A stretch of DNA of 64,000 bases from Candidatus Thiodiazotropha endolucinida (GCF_001715975.1 NZ_MARB01000021.1:1-64000), one strand, 5' to 3'. Positions 36,689 through 45,499 are shown, counted from the first letter of the stretch. The notes: a model not told the origin generated them from the sequence alone. Translations and numbers: made by a program.

Positions 36689-36703
36689 GTGTATTTGATA
36701 CAC
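36689..36703. promoter_or_regulatory. 15-bp palindrome upstream of nrtR-nadA, likely NrtR operator
   Basis: GTGTAT (36689-36694), TTG and ATACAC (36698-36703) form a perfect palindrome 65 bp upstream of the nrtR start. NrtR repressors bind palindromes of about this size in front of NAD genes and are often autoregulated. The exact NrtR motif varies between groups, so this assignment rests on position and symmetry. Confidence 0.55.
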
Positions 36704-36767
36704 TAAGCTGTAATAAAGAAGTAACGGAGTGATTCTAGCGATCCAGGCATCCACGTCAGACAGAGTA

Positions 36768-37448
36768 ATGCCTCCAACCCACCGACACTGCTATGACTAC
36801 CCTCACCCGGCGGTGACCACTGATGTTGTGTTGTTCACCATTCGCCAGGACGCCTTGTCTGTACTGCTGATCCAGCGCGGCAATCCTCCTTGCCAGGGGA
36901 TGTGGGCCCTACCGGGGGGATTTCTGAATATCGACGAAGACCTTGAGACATGCGCCAAACGTGAATTGCTGGAAGAGACGGGGGTCGAGGGTGTCTATCT
37001 GGAGCAGCTGTATACCTTCGGTGATCCAAAACGTGATCCACGGGAAAGGGTAATCAGTGTCACGTTTTATGCATTGAGCCAATCCGACCTTCTGACGCCC
37101 AAGGCATCCAGCGATGCGGCGCTCACAGCATGGTTCGCCATCAACCAGCTGCCGGAACTGGCATTCGATCATGCCGATATTGTTCAATTGGCACGCCAAC
37201 GCTTAGTGTCCAAGTTAGGCTACACCACCATCGCTTTTCAAATGCTGCCGAAATCCTTCACACTCAGTCAACTGCAGTCGGTCTATGAGATATTGCTGAA
37301 TGAAAGCCTGGACAAGCGCAACTTTCGCAAGGGGATACTTGCCCGTAACATCATCAAGGAGACAGGTGAATACTCCCGTATTGGAAATCACCGTCCGGCC
37401 AAAACCTACCGGGTAATCAATCCATCCCAGGTCGAAATTATAAAATAG
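36768..37448 (+). CDS. nrtR: Nudix-related transcriptional regulator of NAD metabolism, NrtR
   Basis: The N-terminal domain is a Nudix fold with an intact Nudix box (GGFLNIDEDLETCAKRELLE, continuing ETGV). The C-terminal region (LDKRNFRKGILARN, then RPAKTYRV) is the winged helix-turn-helix of NrtR. NrtR represses NAD synthesis genes and is released by ADP-ribose or related signals. The gene is directly followed by nadA, 15 bp away, which supports the assignment strongly. The intact Nudix box means that ADP-ribose pyrophosphatase activity is possible. The start MPPTHRHCYDYPHPA is chosen because homologues begin shortly before the PAVTTDVVLF strand; a GTG at 36729 is an alternative. Confidence 0.88.
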   Translation: MPPTHRHCYDYPHPAVTTDVVLFTIRQDALSVLLIQRGNPPCQGMWALPGGFLNIDEDLETCAKRELLEETGVEGVYLEQLYTFGDPKRDPRERVISVTFYALSQSDLLTPKASSDAALTAWFAINQLPELAFDHADIVQLARQRLVSKLGYTTIAFQMLPKSFTLSQLQSVYEILLNESLDKRNFRKGILARNIIKETGEYSRIGNHRPAKTYRVINPSQVEIIK

Positions 37449-37463
37449 AGAAATGAGAACTCC

Positions 37464-38528
37464 ATGAATTCCCAACCACTCAATCTTACCAAGATCGTAG
37501 TCCCCGAGCACCCTCAATGGCCCTCTCTCAGCGACCAGGAGAAGCAAGCCATCAAGGCCAGAATCAGCCGTAAGCTGGAACAACAAAATGCGGTATTGGT
37601 GGCTCACTACTACACCGACGCCGAACTGCAGGCTCTTGCCGAAGAAACCGGTGGCTGCGTTGCCGACTCCCTTGAGATGGCACGTTTCGGCACAGTTCAT
37701 TCAGCGGATACACTGGTTGTCTGCGGCGTCAGATTCATGGGTGAGACATCGAAGATCCTGAACCCGGAAAAACGGGTCATCATGCCGGATCTCGGCGCCA
37801 CCTGTTCCCTTGATGAGGGCTGCCCTGCCGATCAGTTCACCGCATTCTGCGATGCCCATTCAGACCATACCGTGGTCGTCTACGCCAACACCAGCGCCGA
37901 AGTGAAGGCCCGTTCGGACTGGGTGGTTACCTCGGGCATTGCATTACCGATCGTCAAGCACCTGGCCGAACAGGGAAAGAAAATTCTGTGGGGGCCGGAT
38001 CGACACCTGGGCAGCTATGTACAGCGGGTCACGGGAGCGGAGATGTTGATGTGGCCCGGCTCATGTGTTGTTCATGAAGAATTCAAGGCGGTGGCACTGG
38101 AACGCATTCGACGCCTGCACCCGGATGCAGCGGTATTGGTTCATCCTGAATCCCCTGAAAACGTAATTCAACAGGCTGACGTCATCGGCTCCACCACCGC
38201 CTTGATCAAAGCCGTATCGGAGCTGGAGAACAAGGAGTTCATCGTTGCCACCGACGGGGGCATCTTCTATAAGATGCAGCAGATGGCGCCCGATAAGGTA
38301 CTTATCGAGGCACCTACCGCTGGCGAGGGAGCGACCTGTGTCAGCTGTGCCCACTGTCCCTGGATGGGTATGAACTCACTGCAGAACCTGGAACAGGTTC
38401 TCGATTCCGGTGGGAATGAAATTCATATCGATGAAGCGATCAGGGCACGCGCGGTAATCCCGATTAAGCGAATGCTCGACTTTGCCGCTCAACAGGGCAT
38501 TGGGATGCAGGACAAAGGAAACGCTTGA
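37464..38528 (+). CDS. nadA: quinolinate synthase
   Basis: NadA condenses iminoaspartate with dihydroxyacetone phosphate to quinolinate, a precursor of NAD, using an oxygen-sensitive [4Fe-4S] cluster. The cluster cysteines are in [13 protein letters not shown], the second in the [14 protein letters not shown] or [11 protein letters not shown] region, and the third in [14 protein letters not shown]. The [16 protein letters not shown] segment binds substrate. The 354-residue length is normal. It is in an operon with nrtR, which is expected to control it. No nadB or nadC is in the window. Confidence 0.95.
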   Translation: MNSQPLNLTKIVVPEHPQWPSLSDQEKQAIKARISRKLEQQNAVLVAHYYTDAELQALAEETGGCVADSLEMARFGTVHSADTLVVCGVRFMGETSKILNPEKRVIMPDLGATCSLDEGCPADQFTAFCDAHSDHTVVVYANTSAEVKARSDWVVTSGIALPIVKHLAEQGKKILWGPDRHLGSYVQRVTGAEMLMWPGSCVVHEEFKAVALERIRRLHPDAAVLVHPESPENVIQQADVIGSTTALIKAVSELENKEFIVATDGGIFYKMQQMAPDKVLIEAPTAGEGATCVSCAHCPWMGMNSLQNLEQVLDSGGNEIHIDEAIRARAVIPIKRMLDFAAQQGIGMQDKGNA

Positions 38529-38607
38529 GACTGTGAATCACCAGCACAAGTCTTTGATATTGGCGTCATTGACCAGATGATCAATTAGGCCGCGATCAGC
38601 TGCTGAT

Positions 38608-39174
38608 TCACCATGGGGTAAATGAGTTCATAAAGTCCATCGGACGCCCCATTTGATTGATGTCGCGGCTCATGAAACCGGTGTTTACCGTCATTGTACG
38701 CATGGCCTGATTCATATCTGCGATATTCACCGTCATCAGCCCCACGTTCTGTTTCATGTTACCCACGTCAACCGCGAGCGCACCGATATTACCGTCCATT
38801 GCGGCGATATGCTGCTCCATACTGTCCACCCGCTCCACCAAAACAGTGATCTGTTCCGTCATGATCTGGATATTCCGTGTCAACTGCCCCATGTGGTTAG
38901 ACATCGATTGCAGATTGTCTTCCATACGCGGATCCACCTGTTCCGTAAGTGTATGCATATCGGTTGTGACGTTGTAGATGAGGTAGAAACCGGACAATCC
39001 GAGCACACCGACAACCACCAGCATGGGATAGATCATACGCTCCCAACGGGACATGCTCTTATCGAAGTTCTTGAAGAAGTTGGTCAAGGTTATCTCAAGC
39101 TTGACCATCGCCTTCTGCTCCGGCGACAGATTCTTGAATTCAGGAGAGAAGGTGCGTGGATCTTTCTCAAACAT
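38608..39174 (-). CDS. membrane-anchored coiled-coil protein, NSFxPW family (copy B)
   Basis: A 188-residue paralogue of the protein at 22236-22757. Shared features in order: MFEKD start, RWERMIYP before a single transmembrane helix with GFYLI (about residues 62-90), a DMHTL segment, a long heptad-like region rich in Met, Asn and Gln (MSNHMGQLTRNIQIMTEQIT and similar) and the C-terminal RPMDFMNSFTPW. The conserved last residues suggest a binding peptide recognised by a partner. The gene stands alone between nadA (convergent) and the fatty acid hydroxylase gene (divergent). Function unknown; tethering or sensing roles are guesses. Confidence 0.75.
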   Translation of the reverse strand: MFEKDPRTFSPEFKNLSPEQKAMVKLEITLTNFFKNFDKSMSRWERMIYPMLVVVGVLGLSGFYLIYNVTTDMHTLTEQVDPRMEDNLQSMSNHMGQLTRNIQIMTEQITVLVERVDSMEQHIAAMDGNIGALAVDVGNMKQNVGLMTVNIADMNQAMRTMTVNTGFMSRDINQMGRPMDFMNSFTPW

Positions 39175-39404
39175 AGACTGAATACTGCCTCAAATTATGA
39201 GCAAGCCTCTGATTTTTCCCCGCGAGGGATTCTGTGGTCTGTGATATCTATTTTCCATGATATATCTACGATTATAGACACCGCCATACCCCATTAGGGA
39301 AGAATCTGCGATTATAGCTGTCGAATCTTAAAGTTAAGTTTGCCAACTTAGTCGGTTAAACTTGAGATTAATCAATTATTACCCGGGCCTCAAGCAAACT
39401 ATAC

Positions 39405-40277
39405 ATGTCTGACTTTATTCTCGATCATGAGCTGTCTATCCGGTTAACGGCCTTTTTCTCAGTGTTCGCCATAATGGCGTTGTGGGAGGTCGCCTCACCC
39501 TGCCGCAAACTACGTGTTCCCCGCTCCCGGCGCTGGTTGGCGAATATCGGTATTGTGATACTGAACACCCTGTTGTTGCGTCTGTTGTTTCCGGCAGCAG
39601 CGGTAGGAATGGCACTGTTCACCACACAGGCCCAATGGGGGGTGTTGAACGTCATCGCACTGCCCCCCTGGCTGACTATCATCATCGCCATTCTGATCCT
39701 GGATCTGGTGATCTACCTGCAACATGTGATGGTTCACGCCGTCCCGATGCTCTGGCGCCTGCACCGGGTGCACCATGCGGATCCCGATTATGACCTCACC
39801 ACCGGGGCGCGTTTTCATCCCATTGAGATTATACTATCGATGCTGATCAAGATCGCGACCATCGCCGTACTGGGCCCACCGGTAGTGGCGGTTGTGATAT
39901 TCGAGGTACTGCTCAACGGCATGGCGATGTTCAATCACGCCAACATCAGACTTCCTACCCGCATCGACAGAGTGTTACGCTGGCTCGTCGTGACCCCTGA
40001 CATGCATCGGGTACACCACTCCGTGGAGCCCGATGAGACAAACAGCAACTTTGGTTTCAATCTCTCACTCTGGGACCGCCTGATGGGCACCTATCGCCAG
40101 CAACCCAGACTAGGACAGCAAGCAATGGATATCGGCATCGTATCCCTGAGAGACCCCCGAATAACGACCAGGCTCACGGGAATGCTGGTGATCCCTTTTC
40201 TTCAGGACAAAGATGTCTACAGTATCAATAAACGGTCCTGGAAGATTGACCGTGAACCTGGAGATGCTCAACCATGA
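39405..40277 (+). CDS. sterol desaturase / fatty acid hydroxylase family membrane protein
   Basis: A 290-residue integral membrane protein with four to five hydrophobic helices and the histidine clusters of di-iron hydroxylases: HVMVH (about residue 108), HRVHH (about 120), NHAN and a final MHRVHHS (about 200). Such enzymes hydroxylate or desaturate lipids using O2 and electrons from a partner. The substrate cannot be predicted. It overlaps the next gene by four bases (ATGA), so the two are translationally coupled. Confidence 0.85.
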   Translation: MSDFILDHELSIRLTAFFSVFAIMALWEVASPCRKLRVPRSRRWLANIGIVILNTLLLRLLFPAAAVGMALFTTQAQWGVLNVIALPPWLTIIIAILILDLVIYLQHVMVHAVPMLWRLHRVHHADPDYDLTTGARFHPIEIILSMLIKIATIAVLGPPVVAVVIFEVLLNGMAMFNHANIRLPTRIDRVLRWLVVTPDMHRVHHSVEPDETNSNFGFNLSLWDRLMGTYRQQPRLGQQAMDIGIVSLRDPRITTRLTGMLVIPFLQDKDVYSINKRSWKIDREPGDAQP

Positions 40278-41062
40278 CTGGCGAAATGTATGACGTCTAT
40301 TTCTCCGGAGCCATTATCAAGGATAGTGACCCGGTGGAGGTGAAACGTAAAATCGGTGCTATTTTCAAGCTGCAAGGCGACAAACTTGATCGGCTCTTCA
40401 GTGGCAAACCGATCCCGATAAAAAGGGGCGTGGATATGGATCGGGCAATTAAGTTTCGAGTCACGTTTCGCGATGCAGGCGGTTTGGTGGATATCGTACC
40501 TGCCGGCGACCCTCCTCCCACTGCTAAACCGACTCAACAAAGCCGCCCGGCGGAGCAGGCAAAGGCTGTCGCCACCGATTCTCATCAGGCAAGTAGCGAA
40601 TTGACTTTCGCGGATGGACCCATGGAATCACCGGCTGACAGCCATTCGGATACCCCGCCCATTGCCGTTCCGGACTATGAACTCTCATCGGCACAAGGTT
40701 TCGACCTGAGCGACTGTGCACCGACAGTGGAGGCTGTGGAGATTCCCGATATCAGCTCGCTTGATATGGACAAACCCGGCATCACTCTGGATGAATCCCC
40801 GGATCCGGAACCTCTGGAAATCGATACATCCTCATTGGAATTGGATAAACCGGGAGCGACCTTGATTGAAGAATCGCCCCCTGAACCAGCCAGGATCGAC
40901 ACGGCAGCTTTAAGTATGGCGCCAGCCAACCAGGGCAGCCTGGAAGATTGCCAGACACCCGTTGAACCTGCACCCATCCCAAACATCGATCACTTGAGTG
41001 TGGTACAGCCCGAACAGGATCCATCCGAAGGCAAGGCAAAATTTGATATCGCAGACGATTAA
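40274..41062 (+). CDS. hypothetical protein with conserved N-terminal domain and acidic proline-rich repeats
   Basis: The first 75 residues (YDVYFSGAIIKDSDPVEVKR and following, with a LFSGKPIPIKRGVD segment) form a small folded domain I do not recognise by name. The remaining 190 residues are acidic, rich in P, E, D and S, and contain two to three copies of a roughly 27-residue unit: LDMDKPGITLDESPDPEPLE, then IDTSSLELDKPGATLIEESP, then IDTAALSMAP. No signal peptide or membrane helix is present. The start overlaps the stop of the fatty acid hydroxylase gene by four bases, implying coupled translation and perhaps a shared process at the membrane. Function unknown. Confidence 0.75.
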   Translation: MTGEMYDVYFSGAIIKDSDPVEVKRKIGAIFKLQGDKLDRLFSGKPIPIKRGVDMDRAIKFRVTFRDAGGLVDIVPAGDPPPTAKPTQQSRPAEQAKAVATDSHQASSELTFADGPMESPADSHSDTPPIAVPDYELSSAQGFDLSDCAPTVEAVEIPDISSLDMDKPGITLDESPDPEPLEIDTSSLELDKPGATLIEESPPEPARIDTAALSMAPANQGSLEDCQTPVEPAPIPNIDHLSVVQPEQDPSEGKAKFDIADD

Positions 41063-41082
41063 TCGAAGGGGCAGGGAATAAC

Positions 41083-41117
41083 CTAGGGCCTGTTAACACG
41101 AATCCAATTGGCCCTAG
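41083..41117. repeat. solo end of the CTAGGGCCTGTTAACAC element
   Basis: This 35-bp copy starts CTAGGGCCTGTTAACACGAA and ends GGCCCTAG, so it is itself a short inverted repeat. It closely matches the terminal repeat of the element at 21887-22157. The stop codon of the DUF3108 gene (41114-41116) lies inside it. Confidence 0.65.
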
Positions 41118-42028
41118 AAGCCGAGATAGGTCTCGAGGGAGGAGCGGGTCGCTTCGGAAAATCCAGCATCTTCGCCATCAAGGGGGCGGCCCGTATCAAG
41201 AATCCCCTCCATGGCACCAAAGGCACGCTCCGCATAGAAACGCAGTAACAGGCGTTCCTCATCGTCACTCAACCAGAGATCCACCTTGTTATCCTTTTTG
41301 CCACTCTCCGGGTCAATCTCCCACAACCTGACCTTGAAGGCAGGCCGGTTCCAACCGGCTCTCACCAACCGTTCCTGACCCACCTTGATATGATATGCAT
41401 TGAGTTTCTCGCCATTGAAGGTGGAGAAATCGAGCTGGGTACCCGGTTTCAGCGGCATACCGCGAAGACGATGCAGAAAGCTGATGTAATCCAATGCCTC
41501 GCTGCCATCAAAGGCAACGCGATGGGTCTGCAATAATCTTTCCCATTGCTCGTCAGGTAGCTCCGTAATCTGTTTTAAGCCTACCGGAGGTTTGCCTGCC
41601 TCCTCGTTATCCGACTTGCCGGATTGGTAGTTATAGGCCTCGCCCTGGGTATGATCGAACCACATCAGCGCCTCTTTATGCTCCCTCGTTTTCAGGGATT
41701 TAACCGCCACAAGCGGGTGGAGTTTGTGAGCATCCAGCCAGCTGCGATAGGTCAATCTCACAGGATAGAGCATCTCGGCCTTACGGTAGGGCTCCGTGGT
41801 GAGTTGCAGGTTGGTGACATAGGCCGGATTGTCATCCACATGTCCCATCTTGCGCTCCACCGCCATGGTCATTTTCGCGATGTCCAGTTCCACGAAACCT
41901 GTCACCACGCCGCGAAATTTCAGTGTATATTCAAGATACTCCCCAAGCACCGGCGCTTTCGCCGCGACTGATGATCCGGCGAGTATCAGCCCCAACAGGA
42001 GGATTAGGGCTTCAATTCGCACGATCAT
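41114..42028 (-). CDS. DUF3108-type exported protein
   Basis: A 304-residue protein with a signal peptide (ALILLLGLILAGSSVAAKA) and a beta-rich mature domain that begins GEYLEYTLKFRGVVTGF, the usual opening of DUF3108 proteins. FNGEKLNAYHIKVGQE and a KVDLWLSDDEERLLLRF segment follow. These are periplasmic proteins of unknown function in many proteobacteria. The stop codon is inside a repeat end, so the last residues (LETYLGF) may have been altered by the insertion. It is divergent from the small gene at 42163. Confidence 0.75.
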   Translation of the reverse strand: MIVRIEALILLLGLILAGSSVAAKAPVLGEYLEYTLKFRGVVTGFVELDIAKMTMAVERKMGHVDDNPAYVTNLQLTTEPYRKAEMLYPVRLTYRSWLDAHKLHPLVAVKSLKTREHKEALMWFDHTQGEAYNYQSGKSDNEEAGKPPVGLKQITELPDEQWERLLQTHRVAFDGSEALDYISFLHRLRGMPLKPGTQLDFSTFNGEKLNAYHIKVGQERLVRAGWNRPAFKVRLWEIDPESGKKDNKVDLWLSDDEERLLLRFYAERAFGAMEGILDTGRPLDGEDAGFSEATRSSLETYLGF

Positions 42029-42162
42029 CTTTCAATCCCCTGAGCACTATTCACTTGGCTATACTCTGCAATAGTCTGTTGGCACGTTTCTGGCATCATC
42101 CCTCATAAATGCTGAATCGCAGCTGAATGCGTCAAATTTTTGTCTCTAGAGGAGTCGGTATC

Positions 42163-42519
42163 ATGATCAGCCCCGTCAACAGCGACAGACCCATCAACAC
42201 ATCAACGGATCAGTCGGGTAGATCACACACTAGCCAGAAGCCAGCGGAGGCATCGGTACAATCAACGACTCAGCAATCACAGGCGACGCAAGCGAACAGC
42301 GCCGCAGTTGAGGTCGATCAGGCACGTAGACTCTTCGATATAGAGAATAACCGCGCTCAGGTCTCGGAGAACGCCTTAAACACGCCTGAAGAGGCCCGTT
42401 CATTACTCGCAAGCATAGTGCAACAAATATCGACCACGCCAGCAACGGCCGCCGAGGCACAGGCCGGCAAGGCATCTGCAGATCCCATTTCGGGCATTCT
42501 GCAAAGTGCCCCGGCTTAG
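42163..42519 (+). CDS. small hypothetical protein
   Basis: A 118-residue protein with a disordered Ser/Thr/Gln-rich N-terminal half and a helical segment (VEVDQARRLFDIENNRAQVS, then EEARSLLASIVQQI), followed by an Ala-rich tail. No signal or membrane segment. I do not recognise it. The start is the ATG with AGAGGAG just upstream (about 42148-42154); an earlier in-frame ATG at 42127 lacks such a site. The gene stands alone. Confidence 0.65.
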   Translation: MISPVNSDRPINTSTDQSGRSHTSQKPAEASVQSTTQQSQATQANSAAVEVDQARRLFDIENNRAQVSENALNTPEEARSLLASIVQQISTTPATAAEAQAGKASADPISGILQSAPA

Positions 42520-42640
42520 GCTCTGCATTACCCTGGCGAGATTGAAACTGACGCTGCCCAACGTCACGATATCTGAACGAAACCTCTCTTCGAGGTAGCT
42601 AGTAGCGGCAGCTGAATTACTGCATGAATTGACGCTACCC

Positions 42641-43369
42641 CTATAGATCCTGTGAACCTGGCGGGGGTTCCAACAAATTGTCAGCTACGGCCTGCTTGAG
42701 ACGGGAAATTTCCTGATTCGGCCCAATAACCACCAATATATCCCCAGCATGCAAGCGGTGCGATACACCGCTGTTTGCAAAGATCAGCTGATTTCCCAAC
42801 TCCAGGTCGACTACCCCGGTGATGATCAGATTGAACTGTTTTTCCAGCTGCAGATCGTTCAATACCACCCCCGACAATCTGGAATCTTCGGGCATCTCAA
42901 TCTCGGCGATGTCGATATGCTTGCCGAATAGTGAGCTTTCGAGCATTTCGACCAGATAGGGTCTGGCGATGCGTTCATGTACACGGTGGCCACTGATTTC
43001 GTATGGATCGATCACTTTTGTCGCGCCCGCCGCTTTTAAGCGCTCCCCGGACGCAGCTGACTCACAAACACAGACGATCTTGAGATTGGGATCGATGGAT
43101 CTGGCGGACAGCGTCAGAAAAAGATTGTTCGGTTCTTGGGGAAAAAGACAGAATATCGTCTTTACCCATCTGCCTATGCCGATTTCACGCAGCTTGTCAT
43201 CATTCTTGAAATCGACCACTGCGGCCTGCATTCCCTTTGCCAGCAGCGCCCCGACTTCATTCAGATCGTTGCTGTAGAGGTATGCCTCGACACCACGCTC
43301 CGCCAGTTGCATGGCGACCTCATGACCCAGTGCACCGCAACCGAAAATCAGGGTGTCTAGCCGGCTCAT
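42641..43369 (-). CDS. TrkA/RCK-type NAD-binding regulatory protein
   Basis: A 242-residue soluble protein with an N-terminal Rossmann fold of the TrkA-N type (DTLIFGCGALGHEVAMQLAE with the GxGxxG-like turn) and a C-terminal TrkA-C domain (RLSGVVLNDLQLEKQFN, then HAGDILVVIGP). It resembles the RCK half of the channel encoded just upstream, but has no membrane part. Its ATG overlaps the channel's stop codon by one base (TGATG), which implies translational coupling. It is probably an extra gating-ring subunit for the channel; a role with an unlinked Trk transporter is the alternative. Confidence 0.82.
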   Translation of the reverse strand: MSRLDTLIFGCGALGHEVAMQLAERGVEAYLYSNDLNEVGALLAKGMQAAVVDFKNDDKLREIGIGRWVKTIFCLFPQEPNNLFLTLSARSIDPNLKIVCVCESAASGERLKAAGATKVIDPYEISGHRVHERIARPYLVEMLESSLFGKHIDIAEIEMPEDSRLSGVVLNDLQLEKQFNLIITGVVDLELGNQLIFANSGVSHRLHAGDILVVIGPNQEISRLKQAVADNLLEPPPGSQDL

Positions 43370-44961
43370 CAGAGCGTCCCCCTTTCGAGACAATCACGAA
43401 AGTGAACCACGCTGTATTCGTGTCCCATCAATACAAGCAGGTCATCCTTCTTGAGGGTGAAATCATCTTTGGGATTAAAGAAGAAACAACTCCCTTGCAG
43501 ATCATAGTAGGCATGCTCTTCAGCCGTGCCGCATCCCGCTTCGCGTATCACGCCAAAGGGTGTCAGTTTGCGGTGCCTGAAATCGATACTATCTATGCGT
43601 CGCCCGACCAATACACTCTCCTGCTTGACACGCACTGCCTCAATTCCTTCCGGTGATTGGCCGGTCAGCAATCCATAAATGGCCTCGAAAGCGACCGGTT
43701 GCCCGGCATACTCGGCTGCGATCAAACCGAACACCTGATTGGGTGCGACGCAATAGTCGGCACCGGCGCGGTAGAGCTTGGATAGATTTTCCCGATGGTT
43801 GGCACGGGAGATGATTTCGATGTTTGGATTCAACTGCTTTGCGGAAAGGGTGATATATACATTGACCACATCATCCCCGGTAAGACATAGCAACCGCTGT
43901 ATACGCTTTTCGATTCCCAGACTCGATAACAACTCGGTATCTTCTCCATCTCCGACCACCGCCAGGTGGCCGCGCTGTTTGGCGATGAGCGCATTCTCAT
44001 CCAGCGGATCAATCACGATAAAGGCACGTTTGTCCCCTGCCATGCGTTCCGCAACCACCTGCCCTACCCGCCCAAAACCGCAGATCAGGGTATCGATACG
44101 TTTACGTTCAACCTCGGAATAGATCCGATGGGCGCGAATTTCATCGATCTTCTCGCCAAAGGCCGAGACGATGATGGAGGTGAAAAACGAGATCACGCCC
44201 AATCCGGCGATGATCAGTACAAGGGTAACAACCCGTCCTTCGGTGGTGTGCGGTGTTATGTCACCATACCCAACCGTTGACATGGTCACCAGAGCCCAAT
44301 AGACACTGTCGAAAAAGCCGGTTATCTGGGCATCCTGCTGATCGGCCTCAAAGAAGAATATTGCGGTGGCGGCAGTGAAGGTGATGAAGGCCATAAAGAT
44401 AAACAGCGTCACCAGCTCGATCCGTTTCTCGGAAAGCACCTTGACGAACTCACTGATACTGCGGGTATAACGGAACAGCTTGAAAAGGCGAAACAGTAAG
44501 AAGATACGCAGAAATCGCAATGGCCGGTAGCTGGGAATGATCGCCAGCAGATCGATAATCGCCAGCGGTTGAACGACATATCTGATTTTTTCCAGAAAAG
44601 CCCGCCAAAGTGCCGGCCAGACCTGGAAGGGCTGATTAATGAACTCGGCACGCTCGTAGCGCTCAAGTATCACTTTGTGGCTGTCATTGAAGATCCAGAA
44701 TCGCAACAGATATTCGATGATGAATATTCCGACCGCAATCATCTCGAACAGATCACCAAACATACCCAGGTCATGCTTGACCTCATAGATCAGCATCCAA
44801 ACCGTGGTCAAAACAAGCAGGATCATGAAGATATCGAAATAGGGACGAATCGGCGCGCGGGGATTCTCCAACAGATTGTATACTGTTTGTTTCAGCCCGG
44901 TATAACGGGCGGAACCCTGCATGGCATAACACTGCTTTATGACGCGATGGGAGAATGACAT
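43369..44961 (-). CDS. voltage-gated-type potassium channel with RCK domain
   Basis: The N-terminal part has six membrane helices, with an S4-like basic helix (RPLRFLRIFLLFRLFKLFRY) and the potassium selectivity filter TVGYGD near residue 230. The C-terminal half is a TrkA-N (RCK) domain beginning DTLICGFGRVGQVVAERMAG, then a TrkA-C domain. Such channels let K+ cross the inner membrane under control of nucleotides or ions bound by the RCK ring. The 530 residues contain all parts. It is translationally coupled to a second RCK protein. The exact ligand is unknown. Confidence 0.88.
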   Translation of the reverse strand: MSFSHRVIKQCYAMQGSARYTGLKQTVYNLLENPRAPIRPYFDIFMILLVLTTVWMLIYEVKHDLGMFGDLFEMIAVGIFIIEYLLRFWIFNDSHKVILERYERAEFINQPFQVWPALWRAFLEKIRYVVQPLAIIDLLAIIPSYRPLRFLRIFLLFRLFKLFRYTRSISEFVKVLSEKRIELVTLFIFMAFITFTAATAIFFFEADQQDAQITGFFDSVYWALVTMSTVGYGDITPHTTEGRVVTLVLIIAGLGVISFFTSIIVSAFGEKIDEIRAHRIYSEVERKRIDTLICGFGRVGQVVAERMAGDKRAFIVIDPLDENALIAKQRGHLAVVGDGEDTELLSSLGIEKRIQRLLCLTGDDVVNVYITLSAKQLNPNIEIISRANHRENLSKLYRAGADYCVAPNQVFGLIAAEYAGQPVAFEAIYGLLTGQSPEGIEAVRVKQESVLVGRRIDSIDFRHRKLTPFGVIREAGCGTAEEHAYYDLQGSCFFFNPKDDFTLKKDDLLVLMGHEYSVVHFRDCLERGTL

Positions 44962-45037
44962 GTGATGGCGCTACTCACCGATTACCAATTTTCGTTAACT
45001 GCCCGAATCCACAAGGACCCTCACGGGTTGCCGGCCA

Positions 45038-45053
45038 GTGTTAACAGGCCCTA
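45038..45053. repeat. solo end of the CTAGGGCCTGTTAACAC element, inverted
   Basis: GTGTTAACAGGCCCTA matches the terminal repeat of the element at 21887-22157 in the orientation opposite to the copy at 41083. It lies in the 145-bp spacer upstream of the potassium channel gene. No matching second end lies within the spacer. Confidence 0.55.
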
Positions 45054-45106
45054 AGCTTCTGGCTCTATATCGGCAGATCTGAAAAAACCTGGAGCGAGCG
45101 ACTACC

Positions 45107-45499
45107 TCACGGGCGTTGCCGGGAAGCCGACTCCAGTTCGATGCGTTCATTGTTGGCCACACTGACCTCCCTGCCGTCCAGGGTGACAAAATAGCGTTCT
45201 TCGATATCGCCGCGCCGCGCCTGGTAACTGACACTTCTCCCCGTCTGGGTGTCGACCACGACGACAGTGACGACGCGGGTGGAATCCTGCCACTGCACGA
45301 AGAGATAGGCCCCACTACCCGCCAACAGCATAGCCAGCAGTGCATAAGCCCCCCATTTGAGCAGGGGATTCGTAGCGCGTCTTGCCGCAACATCAGGCTG
45401 GCTATCATGGGTGATGGCCTGTACGCGTTGCTGTCTGTTTTTAACCACCAACCAGGCAATGGCTATAACCGTAAGGGTGAGAATCAGTTTTGTTATCAT
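45107..45499 (-). CDS. small membrane protein of unknown function
   Basis: A 130-residue protein with an N-terminal hydrophobic helix (LILTLTVIAIAWLVVKN), a short basic loop, a second helix (about residues 48-68, LLKWGAYALLAMLLAGSGAY) and a C-terminal domain of about 60 residues that is beta-rich (TRVVTVVVVDTQTGRSVSYQ). I do not recognise it. It stands between a repeat end and a divergent ankyrin gene. Confidence 0.65.
   Translation of the reverse strand: MITKLILTLTVIAIAWLVVKNRQQRVQAITHDSQPDVAARRATNPLLKWGAYALLAMLLAGSGAYLFVQWQDSTRVVTVVVVDTQTGRSVSYQARRGDIEERYFVTLDGREVSVANNERIELESASRQRP

Noticed and set aside
38534-38611. GTGAATCA / TGATTCAC inverted pair between nadA and copy B
   Set aside because: Eight bases with a loop of about 60 are too weak, and one arm overlaps the stop codon and last codons of a gene.
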